Origin: Faecalibacillus intestinalis
Lineage (GTDB): Bacteria; Bacillota_I; Bacilli_A; Erysipelotrichales; Coprobacillaceae
Reading direction: 5' to 3'
Assembly (NCBI RefSeq): GCF_003024685.1
Contig: NZ_PYLQ01000011.1
Span: 377-64,376 of the forward strand
DNA length: 64,000 nucleotides
Positions within the stretch are counted from its first letter, which is position 1; each line of letters starts with the position of its first letter. Below are positions 1 to 8,808 of this stretch, piece by piece. The translations under genes and the position numbers were made by a program. A model generated the notes under the pieces. It was not told where the DNA came from. It worked only from the letters and a program-made list of their open reading frames with translations, and made no database searches.

Positions 1-8
1 AAGAAGAA

Positions 9-115
9 TCTGGTAATGATAGCATGATGGACACACCTGTACCCATTCCGAACACAGAAGTTAAGCATCATCGCGGCGAAGATAGTACATTGTGCGAAAA
101 TAGCTCGTTGCCAGT
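9..115 (+). rRNA. 5S ribosomal RNA
   Basis: The 5' segment CTGGTAATG (10-18) pairs with CGTTGCCAG (106-114) to give the closing helix of a 5S rRNA. Between them lie the conserved 5S blocks ACCTGTACCCATTCCGAAC and GAAGTTAAG. The length of about 107 nt fits. A T-rich run follows at 118-129. The 16S and 23S genes would lie to the left of the window. Ends are set by the helix and may be off by 1-3 bases. Confidence 0.95.
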
Positions 116-129
116 TCCTTCTTTTTTTT

Positions 130-790
130 TATGTTTTTACATGATCATTGACAGGTCATGCCCTTGTGGTATGGCTTTTTTTTCTGATATGTGTTATTGC
201 ATCATATAAAATAGAGATAATTTTAAGTTGCTATTATTTGATGTTTATAAATTTGCTGAAATTATTTGAATATCTTGACTTTTTGTATGAATTATTATTT
301 GAAATTAGTAAAAAAAAAGACATCTTTTCGAGGCCTTTATTATTAGGTTTTATTTTATGTCATGATATTTGAAACTACTTTTCAAAATCTTGTGGTTTTA
401 ATAATTAAAATAAAAGCAGACATTTTCTGTTATATGAGGTTTGCTCTTTTTCGTAACAATAACTAACGCTAATGGATTAGCTGTTTACAATTTTTAAGTT
501 ATGTGCTATTAAAGAATTAGATATAGTTATTTTTAATTTCTCTCTTTTCATTAAATTTTTTCCTTATTTATCTTGTCATAGTTATTTTTCTATTATTAAG
601 CTTATTAAATGTATTTTTAAATCAATTACTTGCTTATTCGAATTTTAATTAAAGAATATTATTATTAGTTGTTAGCTATTCTTTTAATACACTAATTTTT
701 GAGTAGGTTTACCGTTTATTGTGTTACCAATGTTAAAATCAAATTAGTAAAAAATATCTGGACTATAGCAAGACACCAATAATAGAGCAT
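130..790. other. AT-rich spacer without recognisable gene
   Basis: About 660 bases between the 5S rRNA and the ptsI terminator. The only open frames are two overlapping short ones near the rRNA (61 and 74 codons) with no ribosome binding site and hydrophobic, low-complexity products, so they are not called. A weak hairpin (415-421 with 439-445, one G-U pair) is followed by CTTTTT and could end the rRNA transcript. Nothing else is seen. Confidence 0.6.
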
Positions 791-831
791 ATAAAAACAT
801 GAGGTCTCCTCCATAGAAAAAACCTCATGTT
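791..831 (-). terminator. Rho-independent terminator of ptsI
   Basis: A perfect 10-bp inverted repeat (796-805 and 822-831, arms AACATGAGGT/ACCTCATGTT). Read on the minus strand it is followed by TTTTTAT. It lies about 50 bases past the ptsI stop. Confidence 0.85.
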
Positions 832-882
832 ATCTAATTAGCTTCGTTTTAAAAATATCATGTTATTTCATAAAGCCTATTA

Positions 883-2592
883 TTACATTTTTACTGTAGA
901 TTTAACTAATTCAACAACTTCTTCAGAAGTAGCACAATCTAATGCTTTTTCTACTAAAGCTTCCATATCAGCTTTTGATACACTCTTAATTAATTTTCTT
1001 TGAGCTAAGATTGAAGTAGCTGACATAGAGAATTCATCTAATCCTAAACCAAGTAATAATGGAGCTGCAATAGCTTCACCAGCCATTTCTCCACACATAC
1101 CAGCCCATTTACCTTCAGCATGTGCTGAATCGATAACATGTTTTAATAAGTTTAAGATTGATGGGTTGAATGGTTGATATAAATAACTTACACCAGAAGA
1201 CATTCTGTCTGCTGCAAATGTATATTGTACTAAGTCATTTGTTCCTACTGAGAAGAAATCAACTTCTTTAGCAAATTTATGAGCTAATACAGCAGCTGCA
1301 GGAATTTCAATCATGATACCAACTTGTAATGTATCACTTACTTTAACACCTTCAGCAACTAATTTTTCTTTTTCTTCCATTAAGATTCCTTTAGCTTTAC
1401 GGAATTCTTGTAAAGTAGCAATCATAGGGAACATGATTCTTAAATCACCATAAACTGATGCTCTAAGTAATGCTCTTAATTGAGTTCTAAAGATATCTTC
1501 TCTTTGGAAACATAAACGGATTGCACGAACACCTAAGAATGGATTCATTTCTTTTGGTAAATCGATAGCTTCGATTTCTTTATCTCCACCGATATCTAAT
1601 GTTCTAACAACAACAGGTTTACCTTCCATACCTTCTAATACTTCTTTATAAACTTCAAATTGTTGTTCTTCAGTTGGTAATTCAGCAGATTCCATATATA
1701 AGAATTCAGTTCTGAATAATCCAACACCTTCACCACCATTTTCTTTAACACCTGCTAAATCTTTTGCTGAACCAATGTTAGCAACTAATTCAACTTGATG
1801 TCCATCAGTAGTAATTGTTTTTTCATTAACTAATTTCTTTAATTCTTCTTTATAAGCGATGAATTCAGCACGTTTAGTTTCATATTCTTTAACAGTTGCT
1901 TCATCAGGATTGATCATAACTGCTCCTTCAATACCATCAAGAACAATTAAATCTCCATCTTTAACTTCTTCTGTAATTGTTTTACAAGCAACAACTGCAG
2001 GAATTTCTAAAGAACGAGCCATGATAGCTGAGTGAGAAGTTCTACCACCAATATTAGTAGCAAATCCTCTAACTAAGTTTTTATTTAATTGTGCTGTATC
2101 AGAAGGAGTTAAATCATCAGCGATAATAACAACTTCTTCATCAATTAAAGCAGGGTTTGGTAATGGTTTACCAAGTAAGTTAGCTAATAAACGACGAGAA
2201 ACGTCTTTAATATCAGCAGCTCTTTCTCTAAAATAATCATCATCCATCATTTCAAACATTGCAATGAAACTATTTGCAACTGCATCTAATGCAGCTTCAG
2301 CGCATAATTTTTCATTATTGATTTTGTCTAAAACTTGTGTTTTTAATTCAGGATCTTGAAGTACTAATGCATGAGCATCAAATACAGCAGCTTCTTCAGC
2401 TGATAAGTTTTTAGAAGCAGCTTCTTTAATTGCTTCTAATTGTTTAGCTGTTTCAGCCATACAATCTTCAAATTTTTTGATTTCAGCTGCAACATCTTCT
2501 ACAGTGTTTTGTGTTACAGTTAAATCAGGCATAACTAGTTTGTACGCTTTAGCAATTGCAATACCACTAGAAGCCCCAATACCTTTAATCAT
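883..2592 (-). CDS. ptsI: PTS enzyme I (phosphoenolpyruvate-protein phosphotransferase)
   Basis: Cytoplasmic enzyme that takes phosphate from PEP and passes it to HPr, driving all PTS sugar uptake, including the fructose-type transporter at 23.8 kb. The 569-residue product has the usual length. It shows the phosphohistidine loop [12 protein letters not shown] (about residue 187), the PEP-binding signature [11 protein letters not shown] and the catalytic-cysteine motif MCGEMAG near the C terminus. The start at 2592 ([10 protein letters not shown]) is chosen over an ATG 18 bases upstream, because that upstream ATG is part of the Shine-Dalgarno sequence itself (GGAGGTG, 2602-2608, nine bases before the start). 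No ptsH lies next to it. It is transcribed away from nagB. Confidence 0.97.
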   Translation of the reverse strand: MIKGIGASSGIAIAKAYKLVMPDLTVTQNTVEDVAAEIKKFEDCMAETAKQLEAIKEAASKNLSAEEAAVFDAHALVLQDPELKTQVLDKINNEKLCAEAALDAVANSFIAMFEMMDDDYFRERAADIKDVSRRLLANLLGKPLPNPALIDEEVVIIADDLTPSDTAQLNKNLVRGFATNIGGRTSHSAIMARSLEIPAVVACKTITEEVKDGDLIVLDGIEGAVMINPDEATVKEYETKRAEFIAYKEELKKLVNEKTITTDGHQVELVANIGSAKDLAGVKENGGEGVGLFRTEFLYMESAELPTEEQQFEVYKEVLEGMEGKPVVVRTLDIGGDKEIEAIDLPKEMNPFLGVRAIRLCFQREDIFRTQLRALLRASVYGDLRIMFPMIATLQEFRKAKGILMEEKEKLVAEGVKVSDTLQVGIMIEIPAAAVLAHKFAKEVDFFSVGTNDLVQYTFAADRMSSGVSYLYQPFNPSILNLLKHVIDSAHAEGKWAGMCGEMAGEAIAAPLLLGLGLDEFSMSATSILAQRKLIKSVSKADMEALVEKALDCATSEEVVELVKSTVKM

Positions 2593-2701
2593 AGTATTAA
2601 ACACCTCCATATTTACATTCCAATTCTAACCTATTTTTATTGAAAAATAAAGATATTTTCATTGTACGAAAGGACTTTTTAAGAAAAAAGATAAGTATTT
2701 A

Positions 2702-2730
2702 TTGAATTGTTTGTCTAGACATGATAAAAT
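2702..2730 (+). promoter_or_regulatory. Promoter of nagB
   Basis: A -35 box TTGAAT (2702-2707) and a -10 box TAAAAT (2725-2730) are separated by exactly 17 bases. The start codon is 22 bases downstream of the -10, with a strong GAGGAGGAG ribosome binding site. Confidence 0.75.
2711..2722. promoter_or_regulatory. NagR/DasR-like operator in the nagB promoter spacer
   Basis: The perfect palindrome TGTCTAGACA (2712-2721) sits between the -35 and -10 boxes, where a bound repressor would block RNA polymerase. GntR/HutC regulators of amino-sugar use (NagR, DasR) bind sites built around TGGTCTAGACCA, which this core closely resembles. The link to such a regulator is inference; no nagR gene is in the window. 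Confidence 0.6.
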
Positions 2731-2751
2731 GTTGTCGAGGAGGAGTTTGCA

Positions 2752-3489
2752 ATGAAAGTTATTATTGTTGAAAATTATGAAGAAGCAAGCCAAGAAGCAG
2801 CAAAAATTTTTATTAATCAAGTAAAGGAAAAACCAAATAGTATTTTAGGATTAGCTACAGGATCTACACCTGTTAGAATGTATGAATTATTAAGAGAAGA
2901 TCATGAAAAAAATCATACATCATATAAAGATGTTAAATCATACAACTTAGATGAATATTTTGGATTAGATGCAAGTCATCCACAAAGTTATCATTATTTT
3001 ATGTATAAAAACTTATTCAATGGAATTGATATTAAAGATGAAAATGTTCATGTTCCATGCGGACAAGGAAATATTCAAGAAAACTGTGATGAATATAATA
3101 AAATGTTAGCTGAAAATCCAATTGATATTCAATTATTAGGAATTGGTTCAAATGGACATATTGGATTCAATGAACCAGGAACTGATTTTAATTCAAAAAC
3201 ACATTATGTTGATTTAAAAGAAAGTACTATTAAAGACAATGCAAGATTATTCTTTAATGGAGATGAAGATGCTGTTCCAAAACAAGCAATCTCTATGGGA
3301 ATTCAAAATATTATGGATGCTAAAAGTGTTGTTTTAATTGCTTGTGGTAAAAATAAAGAAAATGCTGTTAAAGGAATGATTGAAGGACCTGTAACTCCAG
3401 AATTACCAGCTAGTGTATTACAAAATCATAAAGATGTAACTGTAATTATTGATAAAGCAGCTGCAGCTTTATTAGAAAAAGAATATTAA
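2752..3489 (+). CDS. nagB: Glucosamine-6-phosphate deaminase
   Basis: Converts glucosamine-6-phosphate to fructose-6-phosphate plus ammonia, feeding amino sugars into glycolysis. The 245-residue product has the family length. It carries the sugar-phosphate loop ATGSTPVRMYELL, the YNLDEYFGL catalytic stretch and the LLGIGSNGHIGFNEPG signature. It is a single-gene unit: its own promoter with an operator-like palindrome lies upstream and a terminator immediately follows. No nagA is adjacent, so the deacetylase must be elsewhere or may be absent. Confidence 0.97.
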   Translation: MKVIIVENYEEASQEAAKIFINQVKEKPNSILGLATGSTPVRMYELLREDHEKNHTSYKDVKSYNLDEYFGLDASHPQSYHYFMYKNLFNGIDIKDENVHVPCGQGNIQENCDEYNKMLAENPIDIQLLGIGSNGHIGFNEPGTDFNSKTHYVDLKESTIKDNARLFFNGDEDAVPKQAISMGIQNIMDAKSVVLIACGKNKENAVKGMIEGPVTPELPASVLQNHKDVTVIIDKAAAALLEKEY

Positions 3490-3497
3490 AATTCATG

Positions 3498-3519
3498 AGG
3501 GAGAAATCTCCCTTTTTTT
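3498..3519 (+). terminator. Rho-independent terminator of nagB
   Basis: Stem AGGGAG/CTCCCT (3498-3503, 3508-3513) with a 4-base loop, followed by a seven-T run. Confidence 0.9.
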
Positions 3520-3583
3520 GTTTAGGTTGAAATTTTTATCATTAAACTGTAAGATTATATTACTAATACAGAAGGTGAAAATT

Positions 3584-4153
3584 ATGAAAAAAATAAGACT
3601 TAAAGAATTTTTTAATATACCTAATTGTTTATGCTATTTAAGAATAATACTTATTCCTATTTTTTTACATCGCTATTTTTTAGCTGGAAGTAAAGAAGAT
3701 TATTATATATGTGCTACTATTTTAATTATTTCAGGTCTATCTGATTTTTTAGATGGTTACATTGCAAGACATTACCAGATGATTACTGATTTTGGGAAAG
3801 TTATAGATCCAATTGCTGATAAATTGACACAATTTACGGTTGCGTTTGTTTTAGTTTATACGTATTCATGGATGTGGTTATTACTTCTTATCATTGTTTT
3901 AAAAGATGGAATGCTGGCTTTAGGGGGACTTTATTTATATGAAAAAGGAGCAAAGGTCCAAGGAGCCTCATGGTGGGGGAAAATTTCTACTGCTATCTTT
4001 GATGTTGTCGCAATCGTATTAATTGGAATACATATTCCAAATTCTATTTTTGCAACTATTTCAATTTTTGTTTGTATTGTGTTGATGTTATTATCACTTG
4101 TTTTATATGCTAAACAACTGTTATCAATTTATAAGGAGCTTAAGAATGAATAA
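3584..4153 (+). CDS. pgsA: CDP-alcohol phosphatidyltransferase (PgsA-like)
   Basis: Integral membrane enzyme of the family that makes phosphatidylglycerophosphate or a related phospholipid from a CDP-diacylglycerol donor. The diagnostic motif D-G-x2-A-R-x8-G-x3-D-x3-D is intact (DGYIARHYQMITDFGKVIDP, then IAD). The rest is hydrophobic, with about five membrane segments over 189 residues. The start at 3584 has a GAAGGTGA site seven bases upstream; the frame is open further upstream but has no ribosome binding site there. It overlaps the next gene by 8 bases, so the two are probably co-translated. PgsA itself is the likeliest member, but cardiolipin-type relatives cannot be excluded. Confidence 0.85.
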   Translation: MKKIRLKEFFNIPNCLCYLRIILIPIFLHRYFLAGSKEDYYICATILIISGLSDFLDGYIARHYQMITDFGKVIDPIADKLTQFTVAFVLVYTYSWMWLLLLIIVLKDGMLALGGLYLYEKGAKVQGASWWGKISTAIFDVVAIVLIGIHIPNSIFATISIFVCIVLMLLSLVLYAKQLLSIYKELKNE

Positions 4154-4535
4154 AAGGCAAATAAAGTTAAGTTGTTATTTAGAACAATTAAATATAGAGG
4201 TTGTTAAAGTAGAAATGATTTTAAATCAATTAAATAGATTAAAAAATAATCAAGAGATAGCTAATTATATAATTGAAAGGGATCTTTTAAAAACAAAGTG
4301 TCAATTAGAATTATCACTTGCTTCTTTGTGTATTATTCTAAGAAAAATGTGTGAAAATCAATTTATTACTTTAAATCAAGAAAGAAGAAAAGATATTAAT
4401 AGTATTATCCATTCAAATCGTTTTGATTTTTTTGAGGACGATAAAGTTTATGTTTTTTCACAAAAAGGACAAGAAGAAGTCAATATCATTCAATTACTAG
4501 ATTATGCAAAAAAGATATTTAAAGAAATCGTATGA
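4146..4535 (+). CDS. Hypothetical protein, 129 residues
   Basis: I do not recognise this protein. It is soluble, largely helical in appearance (many Leu, Ile, Glu and Lys), and has no signal peptide or membrane segment. The start at 4146 lies inside the end of the phosphatidyltransferase gene and has an AAGGAG site (4133-4138) at good spacing, which fixes the start and suggests translational coupling. A possible role connected with lipid synthesis is only guilt by association. Confidence 0.75.
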   Translation: MNKRQIKLSCYLEQLNIEVVKVEMILNQLNRLKNNQEIANYIIERDLLKTKCQLELSLASLCIILRKMCENQFITLNQERRKDINSIIHSNRFDFFEDDKVYVFSQKGQEEVNIIQLLDYAKKIFKEIV

Positions 4536-4591
4536 TTTTTTTGGACATCTTTTTTATTTTATCCAAGATAAAATAAAACTAGGTGAATAAA

Positions 4592-4780
4592 ATGAATATT
4601 AAAAAAAATTGTGGTATTGTTTTGATTGTTTTGGGAATCATCTTAACGTTAGATCGAACAAATGAATTCAAAGGTATTGTTTCAATTATTGTTTATTATA
4701 TTCAAGAATACTGGCCTTTATTCATTACTTTTTGCGGTGTTTCATTGCTTGCTACACCACAAAAAACTAAAAAGAAATGA
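4592..4780 (+). CDS. Small membrane protein, LiaF N-terminal-like
   Basis: A 62-residue protein with two hydrophobic segments: GIVLIVLGIILTL near residue 9, and YWPLFITFCGVSLLA near residue 42. This pattern (a glycine-rich first helix, then W-P before the second) resembles the small transmembrane domain at the N terminus of LiaF-type envelope stress proteins. The ATG at 4592 follows AGGTGA by five bases; an in-frame GTG nine bases earlier overlaps that site and is less likely. Function unknown. Confidence 0.65.
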   Translation: MNIKKNCGIVLIVLGIILTLDRTNEFKGIVSIIVYYIQEYWPLFITFCGVSLLATPQKTKKK

Positions 4781-4814
4781 AATAAAAAATACTGATTTTA
4801 TATAGCTAAATGAA

Positions 4815-4843
4815 TTGAAACACGATAACAAAAATGATAATAT
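4815..4843 (+). promoter_or_regulatory. Promoter of gpmI
   Basis: TTGAAA (4815-4820), a 17-base spacer, then TAATAT (4838-4843), 30 bases before the gpmI start. Near-consensus for the housekeeping sigma factor. Confidence 0.75.
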
Positions 4844-4873
4844 GTATAACGTATTAATGGAGGAAACAAAAAA

Positions 4874-6394
4874 ATGAAAAAAAGACCTATCGTATTATGT
4901 ATTATGGATGGTTATGGTATTTCTGAAAGCATTAATGGTAATGCTGTAAGACTTGCTAATACACCTAACTTAGATGATTTAATGGCTATGTATCCAAACA
5001 CAACTATTTCAGCTAGTGGTATGCCAGTTGGTTTACCTGATGGACAAATGGGAAATAGTGAAGTTGGGCATTTAAATATTGGAGCAGGAAGAACTGTTTA
5101 TCAATCATTAACTTTAATTAATAAAGCTTTAAATGAAAAAACTTTCTTTGAAAATGAAAAATTCTTAAAAGCAATTCAACATGCTAAAGATAATGGTTCT
5201 AAATTACATATTTGGGGATTATTATCAAATGGTGGTGTTCACTCATCAAATGAACATATCTTTGGTTTATTAGAATTAGCTAAACAACAAGGTTTAGATA
5301 AAGTATATGTACATGCTTTCTTAGACGGAAGAGATGTTGCTCCTGATAGTGGTGTTGATTTCGTAAAAGAATTACAAGAAAAAATTGAAGAAATCGGTGT
5401 TGGACAAATTGCATCAATTTCTGGTAGATACTATGCAATGGACAGAGATAAAAGATTTGATCGTGTTAAATTAGCTTACGATGCAATCGTATGTCAAGAA
5501 GGTGAATCTTTTGAATGTCCAGTTCAATATGTAAAAGATTCTTATGCTAAAGATGTTTTAGATGAATTCGTTATCCCTGGTTACAACAAAAACGTTGAAG
5601 GAACAATTGATGATGGAGATTCAGTAATCTTCGCTAACTTCAGACCAGATAGAGCAATCCAATTAGCTACAGTAATTACAAATCCTACATTCTATGAAGG
5701 ATATGTGCCTGAAAAACAAGTTAAAGATTTAGAATTCGTATGTATGATGAAATATGCAGACAGCGTTAATGGAGAAATCGCATTCGTTTCACCTGAACTT
5801 ACAAATACATTAGGTGATTACTTGTCAGCTCAAGGTTTAAAACAATTACGTATTGCTGAAACTGAAAAATATGCTCATGTAACTTTCTTCTTTGATGGTG
5901 GGGTAGATAAAGAAATCGAAGGAGCTACTCGTGTATTAGTTAATTCACCAAAAGTTGCTACTTATGATTTACAACCTGAAATGTCAGCTTATGAAGTAAA
6001 AGATAAATTAATTGCTGAATTAGATAAAGATATTCATGATGTTGTCATTGTTAACTTTGCAAATTGTGACATGGTAGGACATACTGGTGTTATTCCTGCA
6101 GCAATCAAAGCTGTTAGCGTTGTTGATGATTGTATCGGTGAAGTCTATGAAAAAGTTCTTGAATTAGGTGGAACTATGTTAATTACTGCTGATCATGGTA
6201 ACGCTGAAGAAGAATTAGATGCAGATGGAAATCCATTTACTGCACATACAACAAATGTTGTACCTTTAATTGTTACTAATTCTCATATAGGATTAAAAGA
6301 AGGCGGAAAATTAGGAGATTTAGCTCCAACAATGTTACAATTATTAGGTTTACCAATTCCTGAAGAAATGGATGGAGAATCTTTATTAAAATAA
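4874..6394 (+). CDS. gpmI: 2,3-bisphosphoglycerate-independent phosphoglycerate mutase
   Basis: Glycolytic enzyme that interconverts 3- and 2-phosphoglycerate using two metal ions (usually Mn) and a phosphoserine intermediate. At 506 residues it is full length. The N-terminal metal site IMDGYG, the phosphorylated serine in GQMGNSEVGHLNIGAGR and the C-terminal metal-binding motif TADHGNAEE are all present. It is preceded by a near-consensus promoter and a TGGAGGAAA ribosome binding site, and probably heads an operon with the two following membrane-associated genes, since the next gene overlaps its 3' end. Confidence 0.97.
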   Translation: MKKRPIVLCIMDGYGISESINGNAVRLANTPNLDDLMAMYPNTTISASGMPVGLPDGQMGNSEVGHLNIGAGRTVYQSLTLINKALNEKTFFENEKFLKAIQHAKDNGSKLHIWGLLSNGGVHSSNEHIFGLLELAKQQGLDKVYVHAFLDGRDVAPDSGVDFVKELQEKIEEIGVGQIASISGRYYAMDRDKRFDRVKLAYDAIVCQEGESFECPVQYVKDSYAKDVLDEFVIPGYNKNVEGTIDDGDSVIFANFRPDRAIQLATVITNPTFYEGYVPEKQVKDLEFVCMMKYADSVNGEIAFVSPELTNTLGDYLSAQGLKQLRIAETEKYAHVTFFFDGGVDKEIEGATRVLVNSPKVATYDLQPEMSAYEVKDKLIAELDKDIHDVVIVNFANCDMVGHTGVIPAAIKAVSVVDDCIGEVYEKVLELGGTMLITADHGNAEEELDADGNPFTAHTTNVVPLIVTNSHIGLKEGGKLGDLAPTMLQLLGLPIPEEMDGESLLK

Positions 6395-6912
6395 TCAATA
6401 AGTTCATATTGATTTCATTTTTAATAGGTATATTAAGTGGGTGTAGTCATACTACATCCACTCATACTATACAGAAAGATTTATCAAAAGATCAAATCAT
6501 AGAAATCAATTATGATGATGTTTTAAAGAAAATAAATCAAAAAGAAGATTTTGTTTTATATATTGGAAGACCTGATTGTAAAGATTGTCAAGAATTTGAA
6601 CCTTATTTAAAAAAATATTTAAAGAAAAATAAAGGAGTTTATCTTTATTATTTCAATATTAAAGAATATCGAGATCAAGCGAATAGTCAAGAAGCAACAA
6701 AAAAAGAAAAATCTCGATATAACCAAATGAGAAAAAAACTTGATTTTTCATGGACACCTACTTTAAAATTAGTGATCAATGGGAAATTTGTAGATCAATA
6801 TACTTTTTTAGATGAAGATTATTATTCATTACCAAGCAAAAAACAAAAAGAAAAGAAACAGAATTATATTGATAAACTTTCATCTTGGCTAGACCAAATA
6901 TACCAAGATTAA
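6385..6912 (+). CDS. Thioredoxin-like lipoprotein
   Basis: A probable surface thiol-disulfide protein. After a lipobox-type signal (LSGC) comes a thioredoxin fold with a CxxC centre in RPDCKDCQEF and the cis-proline region SWTPTL. It resembles the small thioredoxin-like proteins linked to bacteriocin and secretion loci. The start is unusual: no ATG, GTG or CTG gives a proper signal peptide. Reading from ATT at 6385, with GGAG at 6374-6377, gives a good lipoprotein leader (MKIINKFILISFLIGILSGC). The only standard-type alternative is TTG at 6409, which drops the charged residues and has no ribosome binding site. Overlap with gpmI is 10 bases. Confidence 0.75.
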   Translation: MKIINKFILISFLIGILSGCSHTTSTHTIQKDLSKDQIIEINYDDVLKKINQKEDFVLYIGRPDCKDCQEFEPYLKKYLKKNKGVYLYYFNIKEYRDQANSQEATKKEKSRYNQMRKKLDFSWTPTLKLVINGKFVDQYTFLDEDYYSLPSKKQKEKKQNYIDKLSSWLDQIYQD

Positions 6913-6931
6913 AAGAAAGGATTGATAAAAT

Positions 6932-7762
6932 ATGAAAAAATGTCCAAAATGCCATAAAAATATACCAAGTAATGCAAAAGTATGTCCTTATTGTGGAACA
7001 CCTCAATCTGGCTATCAACCAATGAAACGTACCCCTAAAAGAAAATACGCATTCATTTATCCAATTTTGATTATTGCATTTGTTTTCTTACCTATGGGAA
7101 TTTCTTATTTCTTTGCATTTAATACATTATCTGATAGTGGAATCAATCAAACAGCAACATTAAAAACATATACAAAATCAAATCAAGAAACAGTTGTATA
7201 TCAATATGATTCCTTAAAAGAATTTTCAAAAAATGTTAAAAATAGTAAAAAATATGTCAATAAGATTAATAACATGGAATCGTCTTTAGAAAAAATAGTT
7301 GGAACAAAAAATATGGATTCAGAATATTTGTTTCAAATAACAAATAATAATAATCTTTATGTATCTGTTCAATATGATATTTCTTTAGATAAACAAAATA
7401 CAATGAGTATTTCTTATGATTATGATTTATCAAAAGAAAGCCAATTACAGTTTGAATATCATTTAAATGATATTCAACAATTAGATGATGGCTATCAACA
7501 ATTAAATCAACAAGTTACAAAAATAAATCAAATCATTACACTATTTAATGAAAAAGATAATCAAGAATTAATTCAAAAAACATTAAATGATTTAAAAAAT
7601 AATGAAGCTGAAATTACAAAAGAAACACTTTCTCATTATGGAAAAGGAATGACACAATCAAAAGGAAACGATCAATCTTCAATAAGAATATTTAATTATA
7701 AAGATACATATCGTTTAAAATTTTCTTATGATTCAAATTTAAATTTAGAAAAATTTATATAA
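6932..7762 (+). CDS. Zinc-ribbon membrane protein of unknown function
   Basis: Starts with a double-CxxC zinc ribbon (CPKCHKNIPSNAKVCPYCG, residues 4-22), then one transmembrane helix around residues 40-65, then about 210 residues predicted outside the cell, rich in Asn, Gln, Lys and Tyr. This layout (cytoplasmic zinc ribbon, one helix, extracellular domain) is common in Firmicutes envelope proteins of unknown role. It has an AAAGGA site upstream, follows the thioredoxin-like lipoprotein by 19 bases and ends in a terminator, so it is the last gene of the gpmI operon. Confidence 0.8.
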   Translation: MKKCPKCHKNIPSNAKVCPYCGTPQSGYQPMKRTPKRKYAFIYPILIIAFVFLPMGISYFFAFNTLSDSGINQTATLKTYTKSNQETVVYQYDSLKEFSKNVKNSKKYVNKINNMESSLEKIVGTKNMDSEYLFQITNNNNLYVSVQYDISLDKQNTMSISYDYDLSKESQLQFEYHLNDIQQLDDGYQQLNQQVTKINQIITLFNEKDNQELIQKTLNDLKNNEAEITKETLSHYGKGMTQSKGNDQSSIRIFNYKDTYRLKFSYDSNLNLEKFI

Positions 7763-7783
7763 AGCCAAGAAATTGGCTTTTTC
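7763..7783 (+). terminator. Rho-independent terminator
   Basis: Stem AGCCAA/TTGGCT (7763-7768, 7773-7778), GAAA loop, then TTTTTCTTTTT. It begins immediately after the stop codon. Confidence 0.9.
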
Positions 7784-7839
7784 TTTTTATGTAAAACAAG
7801 TATAATAGGGATAATTATAGGGAAAAAGTAGGTGAATCG

Positions 7840-8799
7840 ATGAGAAAAATTGCAGTTTTAACCTCAGGAGGAGATGCACCAGGAATGAATGGGGCTATTC
7901 GTGCTATTGTTCGTGTAGGAATAAAAAGAGGTTTTGAGGTTTATGGTGTTTATGAAGGATATAAAGGATTAGTAGCAGGGAATATCAAAAAATTAGGGTA
8001 TAGTGATGTTTCTGAAATATTATCTAAAGGGGGAACTATTTTAGAATCTTCAAGATTACCTTCATTTAAGGAAGATAAAGTTCAAGAACAAGCAATTCAT
8101 CAGCTTAAACAAAGAGGGATAGATGGGCTTGTTGTTATTGGGGGAGATGGAAGTTATAAAGGAGCTTTAGCACTTAGTCAAAAAGGAATTGATTGTATTG
8201 CTATTCCTGGAACAATTGATAATGATATTAATGGAACAGATGAAACAATAGGTTTTCATACAGCACTTTATAACATTATCGATGCTGTTAATAAATTAAG
8301 AGATACGTCTAGTTCACATCATCGTTGTTTTGTTGTTGAAGTTATGGGAAATCATGCAGATAATCTTGCTATATATTCTGCAATTGCATGTGGTAGTGAA
8401 ATTGTTATTACAGATAAAACAGAGTATGATGAAAATAAAATTATTGAAGAACTTAAAATATGTGAAGAAGAGTATCATAAAAAACATGCGATAATTATTG
8501 TAAGTGAAAAAATATTAGATGTTGAAAAACTAGCTAATCGTATTAGCGAAGAAACTGGATATTCAGGAAGATCAATTGTTTTGGGACATATTCAAAGAGG
8601 TGGATCACCTGTTCCTGAAGATCGTATTTTAGCATCTAAAATGGCAGAAGAAGCCATTTGTTTATTAGAAAAAAGAAAAAGTGGTTTATGTATCTGTATG
8701 AAAGATAATCAAATTATATCTAAAAATATTGAAGAAGCTTTAATTGAAAAAAATGAAAATCATGATCGTTTATATCAATTATTTTTAGACTTAGCTTAA
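7840..8799 (+). CDS. pfkA: ATP-dependent 6-phosphofructokinase family protein, atypical
   Basis: Phosphorylates fructose-6-phosphate to the 1,6-bisphosphate in glycolysis. At 319 residues the length is that of bacterial PfkA. The ATP-type GGDGS motif (Gly, not Asp, at the position that separates ATP from pyrophosphate enzymes), the catalytic PGTIDNDI and the GHIQRGGSPVP loop are present. However, the segment normally reading VMGR-x-C-G-D is VMGNHADN, so the arginine (E. coli Arg162) that contacts fructose-6-phosphate from the neighbouring subunit is Asn. It may be a divergent paralog with altered kinetics or substrate. It has an AGGTGA site and a TATAAT -10 (7801-7806), and heads a pfkA-HAD-hisC operon. 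Confidence 0.85.
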   Translation: MRKIAVLTSGGDAPGMNGAIRAIVRVGIKRGFEVYGVYEGYKGLVAGNIKKLGYSDVSEILSKGGTILESSRLPSFKEDKVQEQAIHQLKQRGIDGLVVIGGDGSYKGALALSQKGIDCIAIPGTIDNDINGTDETIGFHTALYNIIDAVNKLRDTSSSHHRCFVVEVMGNHADNLAIYSAIACGSEIVITDKTEYDENKIIEELKICEEEYHKKHAIIIVSEKILDVEKLANRISEETGYSGRSIVLGHIQRGGSPVPEDRILASKMAEEAICLLEKRKSGLCICMKDNQIISKNIEEALIEKNENHDRLYQLFLDLA

Positions 8800-8808
8800 G
8801 GAGAAGAT

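Noticed and set aside
24-372. Two short overlapping open frames (61 and 74 codons) at the left edge
   Set aside because: The first lies inside and just after the 5S rRNA; the second has no ribosome binding site and low-complexity hydrophobic sequence.
4556-4574. Hairpin ATTTTATC/GATAAAAT before the small LiaF-like gene as a terminator
   Set aside because: It is entirely AT pairs except one per arm and is not followed by a T run on the plus strand; too weak to call.
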